From Mycobacterium bohemicum DSM 44277 (GTDB taxonomy: Bacteria; Actinomycetota; Actinomycetes; Mycobacteriales; Mycobacteriaceae): a DNA stretch of 64,000 bases. How positions within the stretch are numbered: position 1 is the stretch's first letter; the number at the start of each line of letters is the position of its first letter. The stretch covers positions 210,743 to 274,742 of the forward strand of contig NZ_CSTD01000006.1 of assembly GCF_001053185.1 (NCBI RefSeq). The letters are read 5' to 3'. Positions 1 to 7,444 of the stretch are shown one piece after another. Below the pieces are notes generated by a model. The model saw only the letters and a list, made by a program, of their open reading frames with translations, had not been told where the DNA came from and ran no database searches. A program made the translations under genes and the position numbers.

Positions 1-627
1 ACCTGCGACGTGGGCTACCTCGACCTGACCGGCTGCATGGCGCTGGGCATCACCGGGCCGATCCTGCGCGCCACCGGCCTGCCCCACGACCTGCGCAAGA
101 GCGAACCCTACTGCGGATACGAGAACTACGAATTCGACGTGATCACCGCCGACACGTGTGATGCTTACGGGCGCTACATGATTCGCGTCAACGAGATGTG
201 GGAGTCGGTCAAGATCGTCGAACAGTGTCTGGACAAGTTGAAGCCGGGCCCGATCATGGTCGAGGACCGCAAGATCGCCTGGCCGGCCGACCTGAAGGTG
301 GGCCCCGACGGCATGGGCAACTCGGAAGAGCACATCGCCAAGATCATGGGCAGCTCGATGGAGGCGCTGATCCACCACTTCAAGCTCGTCACCGAGGGCA
401 TCCGGGTTCCGGCGGGACAGGTGTACACCGCGGTGGAATCGCCGCGCGGGGAACTGGGCGTGCACATGGTCAGCGACGGCGGCACCCGCCCCTACCGGGT
501 GCACTACCGGGACCCCTCCTTCACCAACCTGCAGTCGGTCGCCGCGATGTGCGAGGGCGGGATGGTCGCCGACCTGATCACCGCGGTCGCCAGCATCGAC
601 CCGGTCATGGGCGGGGTGGACCGATGA
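1..627 (+). CDS. nuoD: NADH-quinone oxidoreductase subunit D, 3' part (partial)
   Basis: This is the C-terminal 208 residues of the 49-kDa-type subunit of complex I, which lines the quinone-binding cavity on the cytoplasmic side of the membrane. The reading frame is open from base 1, so the 5' end lies outside the window. Visible family signatures are the LRKSEPYCGYENYEFDV block, the ESPRGELGVHMVSDG block near the end and the closing ITAVASIDPVMGGVDR, which is the normal NuoD terminus. The stop overlaps the nuoE start as ATGA (624-627), so the two are translationally coupled at the head of a long + strand nuo operon. No defects are seen in the visible part. Confidence 0.97.
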   Translation, partial: TCDVGYLDLTGCMALGITGPILRATGLPHDLRKSEPYCGYENYEFDVITADTCDAYGRYMIRVNEMWESVKIVEQCLDKLKPGPIMVEDRKIAWPADLKVGPDGMGNSEEHIAKIMGSSMEALIHHFKLVTEGIRVPAGQVYTAVESPRGELGVHMVSDGGTRPYRVHYRDPSFTNLQSVAAMCEGGMVADLITAVASIDPVMGGVDR

Positions 628-1448
628 CCGAATTGCCCGACTCCTCCCCGCCCGCTACGCGGCCGGATCGTCGTCAGGCGGAGACGGGACCGCAGGGCCA
701 GCCGGTGTTCCTCCGGCTGGGGCCGCCGCCCGAGGAGCCCAACGCGTTCGTCGTCGAGGGCGCGCCGAAGACGTACCCACCGGAGGTGCGGGCGCGCCTG
801 GAGGTGGACGCCAAGGAGATCATGGGCCGCTACCCCAGCAAGCGTTCGGCGCTGTTGCCGTTGCTGCACCTGGTGCAGGCCGAGGACTCCTACCTGACAC
901 CGGCGGGGCTCGAATTCTGCAGCGAGCAGGTCGGTTTGACCGGTGCCGAGGTGTCGGCGGTGGCCAGTTTCTACACCATGTACCGCCGCGGCCCGACCGG
1001 CGACTACCTGGTCGGGGTGTGCACGAACACGCTGTGCGCCATCATGGGCGGCGACGCGATCTTCGAGGACCTCAAGGAACACCTCGGGATCGGCAACGAC
1101 GAGACGACCGAGGACGGCTCGGTCACGTTGCAGCACATCGAATGCAACGCCGCCTGCGACTTCGCGCCCGTGGTGATGGTCAACTGGGAGTTCTACGACA
1201 ACCAGACGTGCGAGTCCGCGCGCGAGCTCGTCGACTCCCTGCGGGCCGGAAAGCCCAAGCCGCCCACCCGCGGTGCCCCGCTGTGCGCCTTCCGGGAGAC
1301 GTCGCGGATCCTGGCCGGGCTGCCCGACGAGCGCGCCGACCAGGGGCAGGGCGGCGCCGGCGAGGCCACCCTGGCCGGGCTGAAGGTGGCCAGGGAGCAC
1401 GGCATGGAGGCGCCGCAAGCGCCCGCGTCGCCGGAGGCCTCGTCATGA
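624..1448 (+). CDS. nuoE: NADH-quinone oxidoreductase subunit E
   Basis: This is the 24-kDa-type subunit, 274 residues. It carries the N1a [2Fe-2S] cluster in a thioredoxin-like fold beside NuoF in the NADH-oxidising arm. The four ligands are visible as C133 and C138 (VCTNTLC) and C174 and C178 (ECNAACD). The ATG at 624 is chosen because it overlaps the nuoD stop; upstream codons in this frame lie inside nuoD. The C-terminus after about residue 205 is a low-complexity A/G/P-rich tail, common in mycobacterial NuoE and probably disordered. It is coupled to nuoF by another ATGA overlap. Confidence 0.97.
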   Translation: MTELPDSSPPATRPDRRQAETGPQGQPVFLRLGPPPEEPNAFVVEGAPKTYPPEVRARLEVDAKEIMGRYPSKRSALLPLLHLVQAEDSYLTPAGLEFCSEQVGLTGAEVSAVASFYTMYRRGPTGDYLVGVCTNTLCAIMGGDAIFEDLKEHLGIGNDETTEDGSVTLQHIECNAACDFAPVVMVNWEFYDNQTCESARELVDSLRAGKPKPPTRGAPLCAFRETSRILAGLPDERADQGQGGAGEATLAGLKVAREHGMEAPQAPASPEASS

Positions 1449-2776
1449 CCACGTCGGAGGCAACGCCGCTGACCCCGGTGATCAGCCGGTACTGGGACGA
1501 CCCCGAGTCGTGGACCCTGGACACCTATCGACGGCACGACGGCTACCAGGCGATGACCAAGGCCCTGGCCATGGACCCCGACGCGGTCATCGGCATGGTC
1601 AAGGACTCCGGGCTGCGCGGACGCGGTGGCGCCGGCTTCTCGACCGGGACCAAGTGGTCGTTCATCCCGCAGGGCGACACCGGCCCGGCGGCCAAGCCGC
1701 ACTACCTGGTGGTCAACGCCGACGAGTCGGAACCCGGCACCTGCAAGGACATTCCGCTGATGCTGGCGACGCCGCACGTGCTCGTCGAGGGCGTCATCAT
1801 CGCCGCCTACGCGATCCGGGCCAGCCACGCGTTCATCTACGTGCGCGGTGAGGTGGTCCCGGTGTTGCGCCGCCTGCAGAACGCGGTGGCCGAGGCCTAC
1901 GCCGCGGGCTACCTCGGCCGCGACATCAACGGTTCCGGCTTCGACCTGGAACTGGTGGTGCACGCCGGCGCCGGCGCCTACATCTGCGGCGAGGAGACGG
2001 CGCTGCTGGATTCGCTCGAAGGCCGCCGCGGCCAGCCGCGGCTGCGGCCGCCCTTCCCCGCGGTGGCCGGCCTCTACGGCTGCCCCACGGTGATCAACAA
2101 CGTCGAAACCATCGCCAGCGTGCCCTCGATCGTGCTCAACGGCGTCGACTGGTTCCGGTCCATGGGCACCGAGAAATCGCCCGGCTTCACGCTGTACTCG
2201 CTGTCGGGTCACGTCGAACGCCCCGGCCAGTACGAGGCCCCGCTCGGAATCACGTTGCGGGAGTTGCTCGCCTACGCCGGCGGGGTGCGGGCCGGTCACC
2301 GGCTCAAGTTCTGGACACCCGGCGGGTCGTCCACCCCGCTGCTGACCGACGAGCACCTCGACGTTCCGCTCGACTACGAGGGCGTGGGCGCCGCCGGCTC
2401 GATGCTCGGCACCAAGGCGCTGGAGATCTTCGACGAGACCACCTGCGTGGTGCGGGCGGTGCGGCGATGGACGTACTTCTACAAGCACGAGTCGTGCGGC
2501 AAGTGCACCCCCTGCCGGGAGGGCACGTTCTGGCTCGACCAGATCTACGAACGGCTGGAGACCGGCAGGGGCACCGGCGAGGACATCGACAAGCTGCTGG
2601 ACATCTCCGACACCATCCTCGGAAAGTCCTTCTGCGCGTTGGGCGATGGCGCCGCCAGCCCCGTGATGTCGTCGATCCAGTACTTCCGCGACGAATACGT
2701 CGCGCACGTCGAGGGCGGTGGATGCCCGTTCGACCCCCGGGACTCCATGCTGACGCCGAACGGAAAGGGCTCATGA
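1445..2776 (+). CDS. nuoF: NADH-quinone oxidoreductase subunit F
   Basis: This 443-residue, 51-kDa-type subunit holds FMN and the N3 [4Fe-4S] cluster and is where NADH delivers hydride. The nucleotide/FMN-binding glycine-rich stretch GLRGRGGAGFSTGTKW lies at about residues 56-72, ESEPGTCKD follows near residue 97, and AGAGAYICGEETAL near residue 176. The iron-sulfur ligands are in SCGKCTPCREG near residue 350, with the fourth cysteine in FCALGDGA near residue 397. The start overlaps nuoE (ATGA) and the stop overlaps nuoG (ATGA). Length and motifs are complete, so the NADH entry module appears intact even though the next gene is not. Confidence 0.97.
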   Translation: MTTSEATPLTPVISRYWDDPESWTLDTYRRHDGYQAMTKALAMDPDAVIGMVKDSGLRGRGGAGFSTGTKWSFIPQGDTGPAAKPHYLVVNADESEPGTCKDIPLMLATPHVLVEGVIIAAYAIRASHAFIYVRGEVVPVLRRLQNAVAEAYAAGYLGRDINGSGFDLELVVHAGAGAYICGEETALLDSLEGRRGQPRLRPPFPAVAGLYGCPTVINNVETIASVPSIVLNGVDWFRSMGTEKSPGFTLYSLSGHVERPGQYEAPLGITLRELLAYAGGVRAGHRLKFWTPGGSSTPLLTDEHLDVPLDYEGVGAAGSMLGTKALEIFDETTCVVRAVRRWTYFYKHESCGKCTPCREGTFWLDQIYERLETGRGTGEDIDKLLDISDTILGKSFCALGDGAASPVMSSIQYFRDEYVAHVEGGGCPFDPRDSMLTPNGKGS

Positions 2777-4465
2777 CTCAGGCCGCCAAGACCGACACCG
2801 GCGACGAGGTACGTCCACCGGAGATGGTGACCCTGACCATCGACGGCAACGAAATCAGCGTGCCCAAGGGCACATTGGTGATTCGCGCCGCCGAATTGAT
2901 GGGCATTCAGATCCCGCGGTTCTGCGACCACCCCCTGCTGGAGCCGGTGGGCGCGTGCCGGCAGTGCCTGGTCGAGGTCGAGGGCCAGCGCAAGCCGATG
3001 GCGTCGTGCACCATCGCGTGCACCGACGACATGGTGGTGCGCACGCAGGTGACCAGCGAGGCCGCGGACAAGGCCCAGCACGGTGTGATGGAACTGCTGC
3101 TGATCAACCATCCGCTGGACTGCCCGATGTGCGACAAGGGCGGCGAGTGCCCGCTGCAGAACCAGGCAATGTCCAACGGCCGCGCCGATTCCCGTTTCAC
3201 CGACGTCAAGCGCACGTTCGCCAAGCCGATCAACATCTCCTCGCAGGTCCTGCTCGACCGCGAGCGCTGCATCCTGTGCGCGCGGTGCACCCGGTTCTCC
3301 GAGCAGATCGCCGGGGACCCGTTCATCGACATGCAGGAGCGCGGCGCGCTGCAGCAGGTCGGCATCTACGCCAACGAGCCGTTCGAGTCCTACTTTTCGG
3401 GCAACACGGTGCAGATCTGCCCGGTGGGCGCGCTGACCGGGACGGCCTACCGATTCCGGGCCCGCCCGTTCGACCTGGTGTCCAGCCCCAGCGTGTGCGA
3501 GCACTGCGCGTCGGGATGCGCCCAGCGCACCGATCACCGTCGCGGCAAGGTGTTGCGCCGGCTGGCCGGGGACGACCCCGAGGTCAACGAGGAGTGGAAC
3601 TGCGACAAGGGCCGGTGGGCGTTCACCTACACCACCCAGCCGGACGTGATCACCACCCCGCTGATCCGCGACGCCGACGGCGCGCTGCAGCCGGCGTCGT
3701 GGTCGCACGCGATGGCGACGGCGGCCCGCGGCCTCGCGCAGGCCCGCGGGCGCACCGGCGTGCTGACCGGCGGGCGGGTCACCTGGGAGGACGCCTACGC
3801 CTATAGCAAGTTCGCGCGAATCGTCTTGGAAACCAACGACATTGACTTCCGCGCGCGCCCGCACTCCGCCGAGGAGGCCGACTTCCTGGCCGCCCGGGTC
3901 GCCGGCCGGCGCACCGCCAGCTACGCCGACCTGGAATCCGCCCCCGTCGTGGTGCTCGCCGGCTTCGAGCCCGAGGACGAGTCGCCCATCGTGTTCCTGC
4001 GGTTGCGCAAGGCCGCGCGCAAACGCGGGCTCCGGGTGTACGCGGTCGCCCCGTTCGCGACCCGCGCCCTGACGAAGATGTCCGGCCACCTGATCAAGAC
4101 GGAGCCCGGCGCCGAAGCCGCGGCCCTCGACGGGCTGGCCGACGGCGCGGGCCCGGGTCCCCTCAAGGACCTGCTGGGCCAGCCCGGCGCCGTGATCATG
4201 GTCGGGGAACGACGGTGAGCCGCACCTGGCGGGCACCGCGCACAAGCCGGTGGTGCGGCTGTCGGCCGACACCGCGGCCGAGATCGGCGCCGGCGACGGC
4301 GACGCGGTCACCGTCAGCACGGATCGCGGGTCGATCACCCTGCCGTTGTGCGTCACCGACATGCCCGACCGGGTCGCGTGGCTGCCGCTGAACTCGCCCG
4401 GCTCGGCGGTGCACCGGCAGCTCGGGGTCACCGTCGGCAGCGTCGTGCGGATCGGAGTGAACTGA
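2773..4465 (+). pseudogene. nuoG: NADH-quinone oxidoreductase subunit G, broken by internal deletion and frameshift
   Basis: The 75-kDa-type subunit carries the chain of Fe-S clusters. The first frame (2773-4218, 481 codons) keeps the ligands: C51/C62/C65/C79 ([2Fe-2S]), H113/C117/C120/C126, the CILCARC motif at 166-172 and the CEHCASGC motif near 241. It then runs into a stop right after the VIMVGE block. The normal C-terminus appears immediately downstream but in another frame (about 4202-4465: GEPHLAGTAHKPVVRLS to SVVRIGVN). From memory mycobacterial NuoG is about 790-806 residues; the two pieces total about 570, so roughly 220 residues of the molybdopterin-oxidoreductase-like domain are missing and the frame is shifted. 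Either the gene is inactive or there is an assembly error near 4205. Confidence 0.85.
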
Positions 4466-4466
4466 G

Positions 4467-4543
4467 ATGTTGACCGCCGTCGACGATGCAGTGGGGGCAC
4501 CACCCGCTTGCGGGGGATGGAGCGATGAGGAGGAGCGGCGAAA
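4467..4543 (+). repeat. MIRU-like mycobacterial interspersed repeat between nuoG and nuoH
   Basis: This is a 77-bp unit bounded by a 12-base direct repeat, ATGTTGACCGCC, at 4467-4478 and again at the nuoH start (4544-4555). The core includes GGGGGCACCACCCGCTTGCGG and ends in GATGAGGAGGAGCGGCG. From memory these match the interspersed repetitive units that Supply and colleagues described between coupled genes of mycobacterial operons. As in that family it holds a small ORF (4467-4550, 27 codons) whose start lies just after the upstream stop and whose stop overlaps the downstream start. It therefore inserts without breaking translational coupling. The GAGGAGGAGCGG end can serve as the nuoH ribosome-binding site. 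Confidence 0.75.
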
Positions 4544-4550
4544 ATGTTGA
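4467..4550 (+). CDS. 27-codon small ORF inside the MIRU-like repeat
   Basis: The frame starts at ATG 4467, one base after the nuoG stop, and ends at TGA 4548-4550, overlapping the nuoH start at 4544. The peptide begins MLTAVDDAVGAPPACGGWSD and has no recognisable domain. Its likely value is to keep ribosomes moving from nuoG to nuoH across the inserted repeat; a function for the peptide itself is not supported. Its first four codons are the same as those of nuoH because of the flanking direct repeat. Confidence 0.4.
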   Translation: MLTAVDDAVGAPPACGGWSDEEERRKC

Positions 4551-5791
4551 CCGCCTTCGGACACGACCCCTGGTGGCTGGTGCTGGGCAAGGCGCTGGCC
4601 GTGTTCGTGTTCCTCATGCTGAACGTGCTGGTGGCGATCCTGCTCGAGCGCAAGATCCTGGGCTGGATGCAGCTGCGGCCCGGCCCTAACCGGACGGGCC
4701 CGTGGGGCACCCTGCAGAGCCTGGCCGACGGGATCAAGCTGGCGCTCAAGGAGAGCATCACCCCCAAGGGCGTCGACTGGTTCGTTTACTTTGCGGCGCC
4801 GTGCATTTCGGTGATCCCGGCGTTCACGGCCTTCGCGTTCATCCCGTTCGGCCCGGTGGTCTCGGTGTTCGGCCACCGGACCCCGTTGCAGCTGACCGAC
4901 CTGCCGGTGGCCGTGCTGTTCATCTTGGGGCTCTCCGCGATCGGGGTGTACGGGATCGTGCTGGGCGGCTGGGCGTCCGGGTCCACCTACCCGCTGCTGG
5001 GCGGGGTGCGCTCCACCGCGCAGGTGATCTCCTATGAGGTCGCGATGGGGCTGTCGTTCGCGGCGGTGTTCCTCTACGCCGGCTCCATGTCGACGTCGGT
5101 GATCGTCAACTCCCAGAACCGGGTCTGGTACGGGTTCCTGTTGCTGCCGTCGTTCATCATCTACCTGATCTCGATGGTCGGCGAAACCAACCGCGCGCCT
5201 TTCGATCTGCCCGAGGCCGAGGGCGAGCTGGTCGCCGGTTTCCACACCGAGTACTCGTCGCTGAAGTTCGCGATGTTCATGCTCGCCGAGTACGTCAACA
5301 TGATGACGGTGTCGTCCCTGGCGACGGCCCTGTTCTTCGGCGGCTGGCATGCGCCGTGGCCGCTGAACATGTGGGCGGGCGCCAACACCGGCTGGTGGCC
5401 GGTGCTCTGGTTCACCGCGAAGATGTGGACCTTCCTGTTCATCTACTTCTGGCTGCGCGCCAGCCTGCCCCGGCTGCGCTACGACCAGTTCATGGCGCTG
5501 GGCTGGAAACTGCTGATCCCGGCCTCGCTGGTGTGGGTGCTGATCGCGGCGGTCATCCGCACGATGCGCAACCAGGGCTACGCGCACTGGACCCCGTTGC
5601 TGGTGGTGTGCAGCCTCGTCTTCGCCGTCGTGCTGGTGCTGCTGTTGCGAAAGCCGTTCACCGCGCCCAGCATTCGCGCGATGGAACGCCAGCTCCGCCG
5701 TCAGCAAGGGTCGGGTCCCGTCGGCGCCGAGACCGCCTTCCCGACACCGCCGCTGCCCACGCGGGCGAGCAAGGAGAAAGCACGTGCCTAA
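4544..5791 (+). CDS. nuoH: NADH-quinone oxidoreductase subunit H
   Basis: This 415-residue multi-spanning membrane subunit connects the peripheral arm to the proton-pumping arm and forms part of the quinone tunnel. Characteristic stretches are ERKILGWMQLRPGPNRTGPWG near residue 30, VGETNRAPFDLPEAEGELVAGFHTEYS near residue 210, and LRASLPRLRYDQFMALGWK near the end. The C-terminal extension after about residue 360 is polar and rich in A/P/R, as in mycobacterial homologues. The ATG at 4544 is chosen because GAGGAGGAGCGG of the upstream repeat gives a good ribosome-binding site. The stop overlaps the GTG of nuoI. Confidence 0.96.
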   Translation: MLTAFGHDPWWLVLGKALAVFVFLMLNVLVAILLERKILGWMQLRPGPNRTGPWGTLQSLADGIKLALKESITPKGVDWFVYFAAPCISVIPAFTAFAFIPFGPVVSVFGHRTPLQLTDLPVAVLFILGLSAIGVYGIVLGGWASGSTYPLLGGVRSTAQVISYEVAMGLSFAAVFLYAGSMSTSVIVNSQNRVWYGFLLLPSFIIYLISMVGETNRAPFDLPEAEGELVAGFHTEYSSLKFAMFMLAEYVNMMTVSSLATALFFGGWHAPWPLNMWAGANTGWWPVLWFTAKMWTFLFIYFWLRASLPRLRYDQFMALGWKLLIPASLVWVLIAAVIRTMRNQGYAHWTPLLVVCSLVFAVVLVLLLRKPFTAPSIRAMERQLRRQQGSGPVGAETAFPTPPLPTRASKEKARA

Positions 5792-6329
5792 GTTTCTTGA
5801 CGCCGTCGCCGGATTCGGCGTGACGTTCGGGTCGATCTTCAAGAGGAACGTCACCGAGGAATATCCGGAGAAGCCGGGACCGGTCGCGCCCCGCTATCAC
5901 GGCCGCCACCAACTCAATCGGTACCCCGACGGCCTGGAGAAGTGCATCGGCTGCGAGTTGTGCGCCTGGGCCTGCCCGGCCGACGCCATCTACGTCGAGG
6001 GCGCCGACAACACCGAAGAGCAGCGGTTCTCCCCGGGCGAGCGTTACGGCCGGGTGTACCAGATCAATTACCTGCGCTGCATCGGCTGCGGGCTGTGCAT
6101 CGAGGCGTGCCCCACCCGCGCGCTGACGATGACCAACGACTACGAGCTGGCCGACGACAACCGCGCCGACCTGATCTACGAGAAGGACCGGCTGCTGGCG
6201 CCGCTGCTGCCCGAGATGACCGCTCCCCCGCACCCCCGGGCCCCGGGCGCGACCGACAAGGACTACTACCTGGGCAACGTGACCGCGGAGGGCCTGCGCG
6301 AGCCCCAGGACGTCGGGGAATCCCGGTGA
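5784..6329 (+). CDS. nuoI: NADH-quinone oxidoreductase subunit I
   Basis: This 181-residue ferredoxin-like subunit carries clusters N6a and N6b next to the membrane arm. Both [4Fe-4S] motifs are clear: CIGCELCAWACPADA near residue 54 and CIGCGLCIEACPTRA near residue 99. The GTG at 5784 overlaps the nuoH stop by 8 bases and is preceded by an AAGGAGAAAG ribosome-binding site. The stop overlaps nuoJ (GTGA). No anomaly is seen; loss of nuoG would leave this subunit without its usual electron donor. Confidence 0.96.
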   Translation: MPKFLDAVAGFGVTFGSIFKRNVTEEYPEKPGPVAPRYHGRHQLNRYPDGLEKCIGCELCAWACPADAIYVEGADNTEEQRFSPGERYGRVYQINYLRCIGCGLCIEACPTRALTMTNDYELADDNRADLIYEKDRLLAPLLPEMTAPPHPRAPGATDKDYYLGNVTAEGLREPQDVGESR

Positions 6330-7138
6330 CCGCGGTGCTGGCCTCGAACCTGGCCTCGAATCTGGCCTCAAACCTGGCCGCCGACACGCTCGTTCGCACC
6401 TCGACGGGCGAGGCGGTGACGTTCTGGATCCTGGGCGTGCTCGCGGTCGCCGGCGCCCTCGGGGTCGTGCTGGCGGTCAACGCCGTGTACTCGGCGATGT
6501 TCCTGGCGATGACGATGATCATCCTCGCGGTCTTCTACATGGTCCAGGACGCGCTGTTCCTCGGTGTCGTGCAGGTCGTGGTCTACACCGGCGCGGTGAT
6601 GATGCTGTTCCTGTTCGTGCTGATGCTGATCGGCGTGGATTCCGCGGAATCGCTGAAGGAGACGCTGCACGGGCAGCGCGTCGCGGCGGTGGTGGTCGGT
6701 CTCGGGTTCGGCATCCTGCTGCTGGCCGCCATCGGCAACGTGGCGACCGGCGGGTTCGCCGGGCTGACCGCCGCCAACTCAGGCGGCAACGTCGAAGGCC
6801 TTGCCGCGCTGATCTTCTCGCGCTACCTGTGGGCGTTCGAGCTCACCAGCGCCCTGCTGATCACCGCGGCGATCGGGGCGATGGTGCTGGCGCACCGCGA
6901 GCGTTTCGAGCGCCGCAAGACGCAGCGGGAGCTGTCGGAGGAACGCTTCCGGGCCGGCGGCCACGCCACCCCCATGCCGAGCCCGGGTGTCTACGCCCGG
7001 CACAACGCGGTCGACGTGGCCGCGCTGCTGCCCGACGGCTCGTACTCGGAGCTGTCGGTGTCGTCGATCCTGCACAGCCGCGGCGGGGACGGCAAGCCGA
7101 CCCCCGTCCCGGAGAAGGTGAAGGGCGGCGCGTCGTGA
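6326..7138 (+). CDS. nuoJ: NADH-quinone oxidoreductase subunit J
   Basis: This 270-residue membrane subunit has about five hydrophobic helices between residues 30 and 195, including the conserved VVYTGAVMMLFLFVLML stretch. The GTG start overlaps the nuoI stop. The N-terminus contains an unusual tandem ASNLASNLASNLA, encoded by an imperfect 12-base repeat at about 6338-6379. The C-terminal 75 residues are a soluble tail typical of actinobacterial NuoJ. The stop is followed by the overlapping GTG of nuoK. Confidence 0.95.
   Translation: MTAVLASNLASNLASNLAADTLVRTSTGEAVTFWILGVLAVAGALGVVLAVNAVYSAMFLAMTMIILAVFYMVQDALFLGVVQVVVYTGAVMMLFLFVLMLIGVDSAESLKETLHGQRVAAVVVGLGFGILLLAAIGNVATGGFAGLTAANSGGNVEGLAALIFSRYLWAFELTSALLITAAIGAMVLAHRERFERRKTQRELSEERFRAGGHATPMPSPGVYARHNAVDVAALLPDGSYSELSVSSILHSRGGDGKPTPVPEKVKGGAS
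6338..6379 (+). repeat. Imperfect 12-bp tandem repeat in the nuoJ 5' end
   Basis: About three and a half copies of CTGGCCTCGAAC-like units encode Leu-Ala-Ser-Asn repeats before the first membrane helix of NuoJ. The copies differ at wobble positions (AAC/AAT, TCG/TCA), so the array is not brand new. Being 12 bases long, unit gain or loss keeps the frame, so copy number could vary between strains. Confidence 0.6.
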
Positions 7139-7434
7139 ACCCGGCCAATTACCTGTACCTTTCGGCGCTGTTGTTCACCATCGGCGCCGCCGGGGTGCTG
7201 TTGCGCCGCAACGCCATCGTCATGTTCATGTGCGTCGAGCTGATGCTCAACGCCGTCAACCTGGCGTTCGTCACGTTCGCGCGCATGCACGGCCACCTCG
7301 ATGGACAGATGATCGCGTTCTTCACCATGGTGGTGGCCGCCTGCGAGGTCGTGATCGGCCTGGCCATCATCATGAGCATCTTCCGTGCCCGTAAATCGGC
7401 GTCGGTCGACGACGCGAACCTACTCAAAGGCTGA
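7135..7434 (+). CDS. nuoK: NADH-quinone oxidoreductase subunit K
   Basis: This 99-residue, three-helix membrane subunit is an MrpC-like part of the proton-transfer path. The conserved buried acidic residues lie in VMFMCVELMLNAVNLAFV (Glu in the second helix) and in the third helix AACEVVIGLAI. The GTG start overlaps the nuoJ stop. The length is the usual one for the family. A 10-base gap with little extra sequence separates it from nuoL. Confidence 0.96.
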   Translation: MNPANYLYLSALLFTIGAAGVLLRRNAIVMFMCVELMLNAVNLAFVTFARMHGHLDGQMIAFFTMVVAACEVVIGLAIIMSIFRARKSASVDDANLLKG

Positions 7435-7444
7435 GAACGCCAAG

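Noticed and set aside
198..624. Upstream extension of the nuoE frame
   Set aside because: The frame is open within nuoD but encodes Arg/Gly-rich shadow sequence; the ATG at 624 overlaps the nuoD stop and begins the family N-terminus.
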